From Liolophura sinensis (taxonomy: Eukaryota > Mollusca > Polyplacophora > Chitonida > Chitonidae): 64,000 nucleotides of DNA. The notes beneath the pieces were generated by a model. It did not search any database. It worked only from the letters and a program-made list of their open reading frames with translations, and was not told the origin of the DNA. Position numbers and translations under genes: made by a program. The number at the start of each line of letters is the position of its first letter. Within the stretch, counting starts at the first letter, position 1. Positions 1-13,800 of the stretch are shown here, in pieces. The stretch lies in the NCBI RefSeq assembly GCF_032854445.1, contig NC_088300.1, forward strand, positions 9,176,001 to 9,240,000, written 5' to 3'.

Positions 1-1747
1 TGAGAAATCTTGGTCTCTAAATTTCATATTTAATTCGGATGATTAAGTTTCTAATGGCATGTCACATTTACATGTATGAACTTGGGCCGTCTGTCAGTAC
101 TTACACCAGTCTTTGGGGTCCTAGTTTTCAATTGGAACATGACCAAAGGTGAATTTCAACCGTTGTTATTACCTGGCACTCCTCACTGCATGTTGACTAT
201 TAAAGGAAGACAAGGCTAATTGTCGGAAGTAGAACAGGTTGATTAATTATACTTAAAAGGCACTACTGGCAGAGGTCCTGCTTCTGTAATGTCTGATTAG
301 CCCCATTTTTTTAAGATTAAAAATCCAGTGATTCCCCGGTGCTTTGTCAAACTGTTTCAAACAGCAAAAATGCTTGCCATCTGGGAATGAAGATTAGGCT
401 TCCAGCAGTTTGCACTCAAAATAATGCTCCTGCATGCCTTGAACATTTCCTTGACGCCAAGATTTCGGTCACTGATATTCTTCAGGATAAATGGTTGTGC
501 ATGTTTTTTGGGGCTGACAGCTGTAATAGGCCAATGTTATGGACCTATGGATAAGGGAGAATCCGATTTGGCTATAATCTGTCTCAAACCCAACAAAGCA
601 TGTGATCGTGAATCCTTGCTGCTCTTTTGCTCGCTGTCTCCATCAGGGACGAGCGAGGCCCATTAGGAGCATCTTCTGATTTCATTGATCAGAAAAACCT
701 GGACATTTGTTTTGCCTAGTGGGGATCAATCTGGCACGTCTGCGGATGAGTGCACTCTATCTGTAGGAACTCATAACTTGGGGGGTTCATCCCTATATTA
801 TGCATGATATCAAGTCTCTGCTACCCTGAGGGCTTGTAGCTGGAACCGTCCTCACTTTGGGTACATACATTGACAATGACGACAGACATGGGATGTGTCA
901 GGACAACAATGTTTCTACATACTTCAGGGACTTGACATAATTTACAATAATATCTTTTGTTCATTTTACCATTATTAAAGTTGCTAAGAATACCTGAAAA
1001 AAATAAATGGAGTATTCAATACATGTTTGTGTGTAGTTTTACATTGTAATTAACAAGTTTTCAGTTGTATGACGAGGAGTATTCATAAGGCGTGCGTACA
1101 TATAATGTCCTCTTATGGCAGGGCGAGTCTGTGAGAACACGTGTTTACCAGCAGAAAACAGGACAGTATACTCTTGCCCATTTTATCTCTGTTTGTCAAA
1201 AAATGTGTTCTGAAGTGAACAGGCGCAGAGTTTCAAATTCAGACTCTTTCGGCTATTAAAAACAATCTGCCGTAACATATCTCCTGTCAGAAATGTTAGA
1301 CAACCATTGTTGGCATTAATTTTCTGATCACCTGTTTCACATTGTCCTCTTTCCACCCGAAACTTTTGAAGGTCAGAAATGTTCTGTTTTCTCCATCATT
1401 CATCTACTCTTAATTACGTGCACTTATTGTGAAACTGTTTCCATACCAACATGTTACAATAAATGTGGTCAAAAATAGTTGACAAACAGTTTTGACAGCT
1501 TTCATGATACATTAAGACTTTTTTACCTTTAGCTATAAAACAGTTCAAACTGAAAACTAACCCATTGCTCTTTCTTGCACCATTAGTTGATATGCAGTCT
1601 GTTTGATCCTTATGAGTATTTCTGTGTAACTTGAGGAACATATTACGCATTTTGACATTCCAACTTTTGCATTTAGGCAATCCATAGAATTATGTTTCGC
1701 CATTATGTAGTCATATTTTTTGCTTTTTTGCTTCTGCACTTTTTTAG
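1..1747. other. Upstream intronic or intergenic sequence, no feature recognised
   Basis: This stretch precedes the first recognisable myosin exon and is probably intron. I looked for the earlier part of the MyTH4 domain (a segment ending shortly before the YL..YI motif that opens the next exon) and did not find it in any frame. The short open frames here look random. The upstream exons of the myosin therefore probably lie outside the window. Confidence 0.4.
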
Positions 1748-1879
1748 TACTTGAGTTACTACATATGGAAACACATTGAAGTGGCCGGGGTGGGAGATTA
1801 TGCCAAACAGTGTCTTAAACAGCTACGAACTCCTAAGGTGATGACCCGAAAATGCCCGCCTTCAGCCATTGAAATATCG
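1748..1879 (+). CDS. Myosin exon 1 of window: end of first MyTH4 domain
   Basis: The exon is 44 codons in phase 0, with acceptor CACTTTTTTAG and donor GTAAGTCG. It begins YLSYYIWKHIEV and ends with KCPPSAIEIS. The YL..(F/I) start, the YAKQCLKQL helix and the PPS.(L/I)E ending are the standard C-terminal part of a MyTH4 domain, just before a FERM domain. The same PPS.LE motif recurs at the end of the second MyTH4 (exon 12), which supports the assignment. Confidence 0.8.
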
Positions 1880-4800
1880 GTAAGTCGATATTTCAGCCAA
1901 TCCAATACAGGGAAGTTTGTGATCAAGGAGTCTTCAGCCATTAAAATATTGGAAAGTTCGTGACCAAGTATGAGTCTTCGGCCATTAAGATACCGGCAAG
2001 TGTGTGACCGTGGATGCTCCTTCAGCCATTAAAATATTCATAAATCTGTGACCATGGATTTGTCTTCATGAAAAAAGTTATAGAACTTTCTGATTTAAGA
2101 AATTTTGGATATCAAAAGCCTGAAAAGCAATGTTTAAGTATTGAGAATTTTAGCGAGTTTATGAAGTTCATGACAGTACAAGTCTTTGAGAATTATTTAG
2201 TATGTCTTAGTATCATGCAAGAATTTATCAACCAAAAAGTTGAAGATGCAATGGAAAGTTGATGGAGGCAAACTGCCCATCTATTCAAGGCGAACACGCT
2301 AGCTGGCCACTACAGCACATTGGTTATCTGCTTTAAGTGACTCAGGCTTCATTGCCACATTGGCAGTATTTCATCCATGTCTTTGTGATTGTCTGCTGTA
2401 ATGTAGTAGTCAGGGTCAGTAAATGGTGAGTGAGTGACTGCTTGGGGTTTAATGCCGTACTCAACAAGTCATATGACGACAAAGGAATCCTTAGGGTGTA
2501 TGTGATGTGTCGCAGGACGGATTTCCACCGCTCTTTTATCTAGAGCTGCTTTACTGAGATGACTTATCGAAGGCAAGTACGCCCGAACTATTATACTGAT
2601 ACGGGTCAACCAGTCGTTGCCCTATCCCCTTCATGCTGAATGCCAAGCGAGGAAGTTACAACTTCCTCTTTTAAAGTCTTAGGTGTGACTCGACCCAGGA
2701 CTGATCCTGCATCTACCGCTCCCGAAGCGGATGCTCTACCAACTGTGCTAACGGTTGAGTGAGTAAATAATAGTGCAAGCTGTACACCATTGGAAAACAG
2801 ATTGCTTGCTGATGTGGCACACTATAATGATCACATTGTGGAAAATGTAACTTGTTACATTGTTGAAGCCTTAAAATGTTAATTTTGAAAGTGAAGACTT
2901 TCGTCAGTACTATTTTGGAAATTTCCCGGTTTTCTCACATGCAAATAATAAATAGGTGACTGTTTCAATACATAACAGCCAGGTATTTGTAGTTACAAGT
3001 TACAAGTCCTGTTACAAGTTACCCATTGGTGTTCTAGGCGTTGCAGACCAACACTTCCATTGTGAGTCGTGTGTACTTCATGGATGGCAAGACAAAAGCT
3101 GTCAGCGTGCTGCCCTGTGATACGATGGCTGATGTTCTAGAGAAAGTCGCCATTAAAATTGGACTCAAGTCTGTGGAAGGCTGGGCGATATATGAGGTAT
3201 AGTATTTGGTCAATTTTGATAGTATACATTTTTATTTGTTTGATTTTATTGATGTGACTTTGATCAGTATAATCCGTGGAGGAAATTAGGCAGTTCTCGG
3301 GGACCAGTTGCTCAGAAGTGTATTATCACTTAAGCTGGGTATCGTTTTCAGTCTAAACTTAAGTGCCATTTAATTGGTATTAGAATGTGACTGGTTTTAC
3401 GATTTATGCCTGACTTAACTTTTAATACGTTTTGAACAACTGGTTCCTGAAGATTGACACTAAGCCTTATGTCATATGAGTCAACATCTCACCATCACCA
3501 CCAATCAAATAAGGCTCTATTACAGCAAAGAGAAGCTGAACATAGGCAGGTGGTCAAGGGGTAGTGATGTACTGTTGATTGCTTGGCCATAATTTGTCCA
3601 TTATTAAAGACCATTATTATGGTTTTAATATTTTATCTGCATTAATGTCGTGATGTAAATAATTATACTGCAGACAGCTTGTACATTTATGTATGTCATC
3701 CAATTTGCAGTAGTAGTTCAGCTGGGAGTCCCAGGACGGCAAATTTGCAGTAATAGTTCAGCTGGGAGTCCCAGGACAGCAAATTTGCAGTAGTAGTTCA
3801 GCTGGGAGACCCAGGACGGCAAATTTGCAGTAGTAGTTCAGGTGGGAGTCCCAGGACGGCAAATGTGCCATAGTAGTTCAGCTGGGAGTCCCAGGAAGGC
3901 AAATTTGCAGTAGTAGTTCAGCTGGGAGTCCCAGGAAGGCAAATTTGCAGTAGTAGTTCAGCTGGGAGTCCCAGGAAGGCAAATTTGCAGTAGTAGTTCA
4001 GCTGGGAGTCCCAGAAAGGTAAATTTGCGGTAGTATTTCAGCTGGGAGTCCCAGGACAGCAAATATGCCATAGTAGTTCAGCTGGCAGTCCCAGGACGGC
4101 AAATTTGCAGTAGTAGTTCAGCTGGGTGTCCCAGGAAGGCAAATTTGCGGTAGTAGTTCAGCTGGGATTCCCAGATGGCAAATTTGCAGTAGTAGTTTAG
4201 CTGGGAGTCCCAGGACGGCAAATTTGCGGTAGTAGTTTAGCTGGGAGTTCCAGGACGGCAAATTTGCGGTAGTAGCTCAGCTGGGAGCCCCAGGAAGACA
4301 AATTTGCGGTAGTAGTTTAGCTGGGAGTCCCAGGACGGCAAATTTGCGGTAGTAGTTCAGCTGGGAGTCCCAGGACGGCAAATATACATATGAATATTTA
4401 CCCATAGGCAAAGAGCTATATAAATTTGCATTTCTAAATATTTCTATTTCCACAGATAAGCTTCATAAAGTACGGTTTTGTGGTAACTCCAACCATAGAT
4501 ACAAGGCGATACATGATCAGTATTTCGGTTTTATTTAAACCATTTTGAAGAATGGAAATGGTTTTTGTGAAAATGGTTTAAGTAAACAGAAGTATTGAAT
4601 CATGCATGGCCTTGTATCTTTTATTGGAGTTGCCACAATACTCTACTTTTCATTTCTACATTCAGACATTTTGAGAAAATCAATGTACAGCAACTTGTAC
4701 AGCATTGTACAGCATTTCTCTGTTCATCTTTGTTTACTGAGCACAGAATCTGTCAGCTCTGGTCTGAATGAATTCTTCTACCATTGCTTTCATGGTCTTG

Positions 4801-7800
4801 GTGGCAGTAAGCAGCCAGAGATGCTCTAGAAGCGCTGGCTTCTGTGTAAAGTTTGCTTGAAACCACTCGCCTTCCGCCACTGTGACATTTGTCACACGTC
4901 TGAGAATTCGTCAGTTACTTGCCAAAGGTCTACAGTTTACTTCAGTCACTTGCGTTTTCTCCACCCATGAAAGTGGTCACTATTAACATATAAGTGAAAC
5001 ATTCATGAGATGATAAAGAATAAGGAAAAATGTTATCAAGAATGATATTGAAACCCATCAGAGTTATGTCAGCAGGGGTAAAACACTTTATTACTATTTA
5101 CAAAGAGGCGATAAAATGGGTTGGATTACATTACTTTGTCTAATCACATGGAAGAACAGGCTTTTATGCTTTCAATATGTTCATCTTAATTGAACATTGA
5201 TTGTCTGTGCTGCAAATGATAAGAGAAATAATTCTTTGAATCCCAAGACTCCTTTATGACAGGAAATATGATAGGATTAGCAGGACAGAATTAAATGGTA
5301 ATTGTAGGAGCTGCATGAATGCATTTCCTCTGATCTTTTCCACTGATATTAAAATCAATAAAATAGTATTGAAGGAATGTCTGTGATGACATAATCCTTG
5401 ATAACAGCCTATTGTTCAGCAACCATGTGAAACATGCAGCGGTTTGTATGCTTTTAACAGGATGTGTCTGTAAGTCAATCGTGGCTTTGTGCAATGGAAA
5501 CCTGGAACATTGCACTGTAGCTGGCATCAGTGTATAGCTGAGTCTAAGCTGCGTAAGGCCTCCTCTATCAGATGCATCACACACAGGCGGGCCTTGTCAG
5601 ATATCTGGTCGTCACTGATCAAATAGAGGCTTTCACGGCCTTATAGGTTTGCCAGAGACATGTTTGTGTTACATGTCACCACCAGTGTCCTGTGCTGGCC
5701 TCTATAGATTTCAGTCTCTTTTCTTCCAGGTAACGTCAGACTACGAACGATTCATCCGCAGCTACGAGTATCTGGCTGATATTTTAAGCCAGTGGGAACA
5801 GTAAGTACCCATTACTGCCAGACGTACCCTTTCCCAGTCTTAGAGGAAAATGGACAATTCAATCAAAATAGATGCAGAGGAATTCAGATTGTTCATTATC
5901 ACTGTGTCCTCCAATTTTTCTGTTCCCACGGAGGCATCTTCTTTCAGTCTTTGCAATATCTGACTCAGTGGAAAGAACATGTGTCTTTGATATTTCTCCA
6001 CGAGATCGAAAAAAAAAAATGTGCCTCTGAAAAATCGAAACCATGGAATAAAAAGCTTGTTACATGTAGGAAATCTGTCAAAAGAACATACCCTGAGCTT
6101 CCCATGTCCTTATATGATTGCACTAGAGGATATTATGAAAGTGAATTTTGATATGCTGTTCCGTTTAAGGGAAAGATAGGTGAAAGACAACCCATAACAA
6201 AAGTTGAGTGTGTTACATAGGGTTTCACTGTGTGACAAACTGCTCCAACAAAATATAAACGTAAAATTGTAAATTCAGCAGTGCCCAGGACTAATACTGG
6301 TACTGACCAGTTATGAGACCTTCAGGAATGTAACTGGATATCAGAAATGCGTGTAAGATTAATCTTTTCATTCATGCTAAAAGTTTCAGACTTCGTGTAT
6401 TTGGCTTTCTTTTCGCTTCCTTAATTTCTTACATTAAGAACTCACAAAAATATTCTTTGACTTTAATTCTGTCACACTAAAGAGTGTAAAGACTTCACAT
6501 CTTACAGTCAATTTTTTATCCGTTTTAAGGTTGAAAGTTTCTGCAGCCACAAAAAAATAAATTGGGTTCAAAACTTCCATTGAGGTAAACTCTAATGACA
6601 CAATATAAGCGATTTAAATGATGGTAACCAGTTATAATACTGAGTTATGATTTTGTTTCTGCACTAAGTACATGTATGATTACCAAATTTTGTTTTAGGC
6701 AACGCCGGTCTTTCAACACTCTTAGCAAATACGACACAATTTCTCGAAAGTCTGGGAAGGCCCTTACTAACAATTCGGAAGAAGCTCGGTTTGTGTTCCG
6801 CAAACGAGTGTACCGTCATGTTCATGATATTCCTAACGACCCTGTGGAGTATCATCTGCTCTTCTCAGAGGCTGTCTACAAAGTTGTCACGGTATGGACA
6901 GCTCCACTAATCTGCTTATGGGATTACTAACAAACAAAATTGGCCATTACACTGAAAACGATGACCTAAAGGTACTGTGTGATACTGTTCACACATAGGC
7001 TGTGGCTTACATTCAGTAGAGCGTGACAATTTCATGTTGATACCATACAATCAGTGGCCAGACAGTGTGATACAGTTGCAAACTTTGCAGAAAAGTAAAT
7101 ATGTTGTTCATTATTAACCATGTTAAGACAAGAGAATCTGTGTATTCCTGTTAAATTTACATGTTTATTGGCTCAAACAGAGCAGCCCAGATGTCTATAG
7201 AATTAGAACACAGTATGATTGTCACTCATTACCATATGGTGTATTACTGTGCAGTGTGGCATAGTTTTGCTCTGTTGTGAGAAACTATGTTTTATGTTTA
7301 GGAATTGATAAATTTCTTAATAAAATCTTTTGAATGTCATAAAGATTTACAATACACACTTCAGAAAAGATGTGTATGTGATTTGCATGTAAACGTCTTA
7401 TTTGATGTTTCTTAGTCAAACGTAATATTCTTGAATAGGGCGTAAACACAGATAAATAAATATGATGTAAAGTAATATGCATGTACACATATGTATGTGA
7501 TATAAATGTGTATGTGGTATAAATGTGTACATGTACACGTGTGTGGTATAAATGTGTATGTGGTATAAATGTGTACATGTACACATGTGTATGTGGTATA
7601 AATGTGTATGTGGTATAAATGTGTACATGTGCACATGTATGTGGTATAACTGTGTATGTGGTATAAATGTGTACATGTACGCATATGTATGTGATATGAA
7701 TGTGTATGTGGTATAAATGTGTACATGTACACATGTGTGTGGTATAAATGTGTATGTGGTATAAATGTGTACATGTACACATATGTGTGGTATAAATGTG

Positions 7801-10800
7801 CATGTGGTATAAATGTGTATGTGTACACAAGTATGTGGTATAACTGTGTATGTGGTATGTTTTCAGATGGATGAATTCTCTGTGTCTGAGAAGGTGGCTC
7901 TTCAGTTAGCGGGTTTGCAGGCCAGGGTGGTTCTGGGGGCGTATGAGGAGGGCAAGGAATCCAGGTATATCACCGCTGTTACCGAAACATGCCCCATTTG
8001 TAAATACATGTTCAGTGTCTCCTTCAAATGGACGTAGGTGAAAAATCCAATGGGGGAAGTCAAACATGTTCCACTGAAGTTTGACTTTTTTAGGGGGTTT
8101 TTTTTGCATCCTGAAAAAGATTTGCTCTTTAATAGCTCATTCATATGTGAATTTAACTGTTTTCTACCTCATTGAAATCACTTTGATGACCCAATCAGAA
8201 GTATTTTTAGTTATTCACTTTTTATCATGCATTTCTCAAACAGTGTCAAGCATGGACTGTGTGAATAGAACTGTGCTATAAAGGGCACGTAAATTTTTCT
8301 TGATGGAGCATTACACTGTGATAATGTCATTATAGTGGTTCCCAGGGCTGTCCACTTCATTCAACTGTTCACTGCACGAACAGAAATTACCATGGGTACG
8401 TGACAAAAATTGTAGAAGCCTCATAAAACAAGCCCTTGGGGTTTATTCTGATGGCAGCTGTGAATCAGTCCTGATGTTAATACCTGATCTGTGGGATCAG
8501 TAAAGTTGGATGCATGCACTACTTGATCTGGGAAAATTCTGGGAATACATACTGTCCCAATGCTTGAAATCACATTAAACATAGATTCATTCGCTAAGAA
8601 ATGAGTTTTATATTGTGTCACATTTGTGTGAGGATTGCTTCTTTGGCTCCCAGGTACACAGATGTCAACCAGTATTTGTGTAAAAGACTTTTGTCCAGTA
8701 GCAACAAGAACTGGCCCAAGGAAATCATGGATGCCCACAAGGTTTGTCAACTCTAAACCTCATAATTCTTATTGCACTTATCAAGCTGACACTTGTAGAG
8801 TTTATTGCTGTCACGGGGTCTATAGTGAATTTGTAGATTCCCCCTCTCTGATTTCTTGTTGAACTCCACCGGTATGGCGTGCACATTTGTACATCACTTG
8901 TGAGAAAGTTTGTCAGTAACTTGCCAAAGTTTAGTGGTTTATCCCAGGCACTCTGGTTTCTTCCACCCACAAAACTGATTGCCATCATATAATTGAAAAA
9001 CTCTTGAGTATGGCATTAAGTAACAGTGGGGGACCTCTGTGGCTTAGTTGGTTAGCGCGCTAGCTCAGCGTAATGATCCAGAAGTCTTCGCCAATGTGGT
9101 TGCTGTGAGTTCAAGTCCAGCTCATGCTGGCTTCGTCTCCGGCCGTATGTGGGAAGGTCTCAGCAACCTGCGGACTGTTGTGTGTTTCCACCGGGCTCTG
9201 TCCAGTTTCCTCCCACCATAATGCTGGCTGCCATCATATAAGTGAAATATTCTTGAGTACGGTGTAAGACACCTATCAGATAAATAAATAGTAAGGTAGT
9301 CTAGAGTTACATTTATAGTAGGCTGGTTCCCTTGTATGCTTACACTTCTGAACAACGGAGTCATTTTCAGTCTAACCACAAGCATTTTGTGCTTGGTGAG
9401 TGAATGTGGGGCTTTCTCATATATTACAGTGAAATTGTCTTTTATACAGGATGAAAATCAAAAATCAAAATTTATTTGATGTCCGGTGTACAGTGTATGA
9501 TGAGGTGTGATGATTTTTCACTGGTTTTTACAAAGTCTTTTTTATATCAAGATGTGGTTATTCAGAAATCTAGTTAATTGTCAGGAGAGTTGTAGCTTGT
9601 GTATGTGTACCTATGTGTTGTGTTATGTGCTCCTCAGAATTACACGAACGGTAAAACAGAGCTGGAAGCTAAGGTCTGGTACCTAACCTGTGTCAAACAG
9701 TTCCCGCTCTACGGCTGTACCTTCTTCCCTATCACTCACAAGGGTATGTGGGGTCACAAAGGGTCCACCCTCCTCGCCATCAACATGGATGGGGTAAAGT
9801 TCATCAAGGCCAAGGACAAGAGTGTCATCCATGACTTTAAGTATTGTGACATTGAAACCTTCGCTGTTGATCCAAATGAGAACTACATCACGTTTGAGCT
9901 GAAAGATGACTCGTACTCCCGCTGTCCGCAGAGATCGTTCATCTTTGAGACAAGTCAGAAGGAAGACATTGGATTCCTGCTAGCCAGTTACTCTTCTTCT
10001 CACACCTCCTGGTTAAAGTCAGATCCAGACAATCTGAAAAAGGTGGGGATCATGGCCTAATACTTGAGGTTAAATCCCTTTATCACACCTCCTGGTTAAA
10101 GTCAGATCCAGACAATCTGAAAAAGGTGGGGATCATGGTCTAATACTTGAGGTTAAATCCCTTTATCACACCTCCTGGTTAAAGTCAGACCCAGACAATC
10201 TGAAAAAGGTGGGGATCATGGCCTAATACTTGAGGTTAAATCCCTTTATCACACCTCCTGGTTAAAGTCAGACCCAGACAATCTGAAAAAGGTGGGGATC
10301 ATGGTCTAATACTTGAGGTTAAATCCCTTTATCACACCTCCTGGTTAAAGTCAGACCCAGACAATCTGAAAAAGGTGGGGATCATGGCCTAATACTTGAG
10401 GTTAAATCCCTTTATCACACCTCCTGGTTAAAGTCAGACCCAGACAATCTGAAAAAGGTGGGGATCATGGCCTAATACTTGAGGTTAAATCCCTTTATCA
10501 CACCTCCTGGTTAAAGTCAGACCCAGACAATCTGAAAAAGGTGGGGATCATGGCCTAATACTTGAGGTTAAATCCCTTTATCACACCTCCTGGTTAAAGT
10601 CAGACCCAGACAATCTGAAAAAGGTGGGGATCATGGCCTAATACTTGAGGTTAAATCCCTTTATCACACCTCCTGGTTAAAGTCAGACCCAGACAATCTG
10701 AAAAAGGTGGGGATCATGGCCTAATACTTGAGGTTAAATCCCTTTATCACACCTCCTGGTTAAAGTCAGACCCAGACAATCTGAAAAAGGTGGGGATCAT

Positions 10801-13800
10801 GGTCTAATACTTGAGGTTAAATCCCTTTATCACACCTCCTGGTTAAAGTCAGACCCAGACAATCTGAAAAAGGTGGGGATCATGGCCTAATACTTGAGGT
10901 TAAATCCCTTTATCACACCTCCTGGTTAAAGTCAGACCCAGACAATCTGAAAAAGGTGGGGATCATGGCCTAATACTTGAGGTTAAATCCCTTTATCACA
11001 CACCCTGGTTAAAATCAGAATCAATCTGAAAAAAGTGCCCATGATATAATATTAGATGTCGTTACTGCCCCTCATCACACTCCTGGTGAAAATCATACCC
11101 AGACAAGCTGGAAAAAGGGTGCATCATGAAATGAAATGAAAACTTGCAGTTTCTTCACTTAATGTGATCATACATTTTGTAAAATTAACAGCTGTAGTTT
11201 AAACGTTGAAATCAAAATTTGTTCCATTTACTTACCATTTAAGTTAATATCTCCTTGGAATTTTAATGGTGGATTACACTATAGTGCAGCCTCACTATAA
11301 CGCCACTTTGGGGACAGGCTCCTGAGGGCATTATAGACTACTTCATGCTATAATGAAATGATCTTGGGATCCAGTATATAGGGTTACAGTCTATCTTACA
11401 GGTCATGATTTTGACAATGAACAAAGTTTTATCGAACCAAATGTGTTATGTCAAATGATTTCTTAATGTTAGTTAACTCTAAACGCATAAGATTTTTTTG
11501 TTACCTTAATAAATAGAAGATATAGTGCTAGATTCAACTAGTATTCTATGGTACACAAGTTTTGATGTGCTGAACACAAGCATCTCAGCACCATCCTACG
11601 CCACATACCCCGTGAGGCTAGCCTTGTATGGCGTAATCACCCGCCTGAGCTGATCTACAGAACTCGGTGCATGTTGAACATTTCCACAAGCTGAATTCAA
11701 GTAACATAGTTTCTTCCACTTTTATTTTTAAATAAACACAGGTGCAACTCATTTGGTATCCAATTTGTCCATGTCTGCTCATATCAGAAGTCACCCACCG
11801 AACTTAGACGCCTCAGATTCAGTGGGAAGGCCTGCCAGCAACGTGCGGATGGCTGTGGGTTTCCCCAGGCTCTACCCGATTTCCTCCCACCGTAATGCTG
11901 ACCACTGTCGTATAAGTGAAATATTCTTGAGTACGGTGTAAAACACCAATCAAATAAATACATAAATAAAATATCAAAGAACATATGGGTTACACACGGA
12001 CAGTAGGAAATGAAGCAAATGATGTGGCGTTATTTACCTATATTTCTTGGTGAAAAATTATTATTCATTTGTAGTTTTAGCTGTTCTCACATGAAAATAC
12101 ACTGCAGATTTTTTGGGGACAAGATTTCAAAATGCTGTTCTTCTAACCAGATGTCTGTAACTCATGTTTCATTGGTTCAGATGAAGATGACTGATGATGA
12201 CAAGTTGAGAGTGTACAGTGAGCTGGTGAGCTGTCGTGCTGCGCTGGCCGAGAGCCAAGTGCTACACAAACCAGCCCAGGAAAGCGGCGGAATGGGCATC
12301 CTCAAGAACACGCTACGCAGGTGAGTCCAACACTCAGACTTGATGTAAAGTCTTCACATTTGAGTCACATGGCGCAGATGCTGTATAACATCTGTCATAT
12401 GTTGTATGAGGCACTGAATTCTTTAGGTTGTTTCCCTACAAAAGCTAGGATTATGATGAAGGTAGTATGAAGTGCACAACATGCCTTTTTCAGGCTGTCA
12501 GGAATATTTCTGGGAAAAAAGCTTGTGGGAATGGTAACTGCAAGGCAGTTCAAAATTGAATTCAAATTGCATGCTAATACTTACTTACATGTATGGTATT
12601 GTCTTGCAGTTTAGTATGTGGGCATGTACATGCTTGACTAAATCTGATCTTGATCTATATTAATGAACTCCTGAACACTTCTGTACTGTCAGGCTGACAA
12701 AATCCAAGGTGGAGAAGCTGCGTCGTTACTCTCTAGGGAACATGGATGGGGTGTTCAACCTGGCGTACTGGTCCTATAACAAGGCAACCATTCACCAGAG
12801 CTTCCTCACCTTCTCTGACAGTCAGGAGGAAGAGGTGGCCGTCAGGATGTACAATGGTATGCTGGAGCTGGAGGGGCCTGGCGAAACGGGTAAGAACATG
12901 CTGTATTGTGCTGAGCTGATTGATAATAACATGTTTGATGAAACAGGTAAATATCATATTGAGTTAAACGATAATGACGGGACAGATGAAATGGGTAAAT
13001 ATCATGCTGAGCTAAACGGTAATGGTGGGATGGGCGAAACGGGTAAATATTCTGAGGAAAACGGTGATAGGATGGGTGAAATGGGTGAATATCATGCTGA
13101 GCTAAGTGATAATGATGGGACAGGCGAAAGGGGTAAATATCATGCTGAGCTGAGCAATAATGATGGGACAGGTGAAAGGGGTAAATATCATGTTGAGCTG
13201 AGCGATAATGATGGGACATGCAAAACGGGTAAATATCATGCTGAGCAAATGACGGGATGGGCCAAAAGGGTACATATCTTGCTGAGCTACACGATAATGA
13301 AGGGTCAGGTGAAAAGGGCACATATCATGCTGAGCTAAACGATAATGAAGGGACAGGCGAAACAGGTAAATATCATGCTGAGCTAAGCGATAATAATGGG
13401 ACGGCCAAAACGGGTAAATATCATGCTGAGCTAAACGATAATGAAGGGACAGGCGAAACAGGTAAATATCATCCTAAGCTAAGCGATAATAATGGGATGG
13501 CCAAAACGGGTAAAAATCATGCTGAGCTAAACGATAATGATGGGACGGCCAAAACGGGTAAATATCATGCTGAGCTAAACGATAATGATGGGACGGGTGG
13601 AATGTGTAAATATCATGCTGAGCTAAACGATAATGAAGGGATGGCCAAAGCGGGTAAATATCATGCTGAGCTAAACGATAATGAAGGGACGGCCAAAACG
13701 GGTAAATATCATGCTGAGCTAAACGATAATGATGGGACGGGTGAAATGGGTAAATATGCTGAGCTATAATGATGGTTTGGGCGAAACAGGTATATATCAT

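Noticed and set aside
2700-2757. Possible tRNA-Pro gene
   Set aside because: The stem-loops fit only partly, the acceptor stem is not closed, and it continues into a dispersed SINE body, so it is a SINE head.
5792-6151. 119-codon frame directly after myosin exon 3
   Set aside because: It begins past the donor in intron sequence. Its composition is not protein-like, and the splice join from exon 3 to exon 4 keeps frame without it.
7285-7830. Open frames of up to 181 codons on the - strand, rich in Thr, His, Tyr and Pro
   Set aside because: They run through the GTATGTGGTATAAATGTGT minisatellite and are open in several frames because of the repeat. No domain, no splice context.
9027-9121. Possible tRNA gene from A-box and B-box matches
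   Set aside because: The boxes are too far apart for a tRNA, and the sequence belongs to a SINE found elsewhere in the window.
9122-9385. Recurrent antisense peptide of the type TPYSRIFHLYDGSQHYGG at several sites
   Set aside because: It is the translation of the SINE family A body on the reverse strand. It occurs at every A copy and carries no protein function I can support.
12733-13800. Antisense open frames through the 48-bp array
   Set aside because: Shadows of the repeat on the strand opposite the real exon. Composition is periodic and mirrors the unit.
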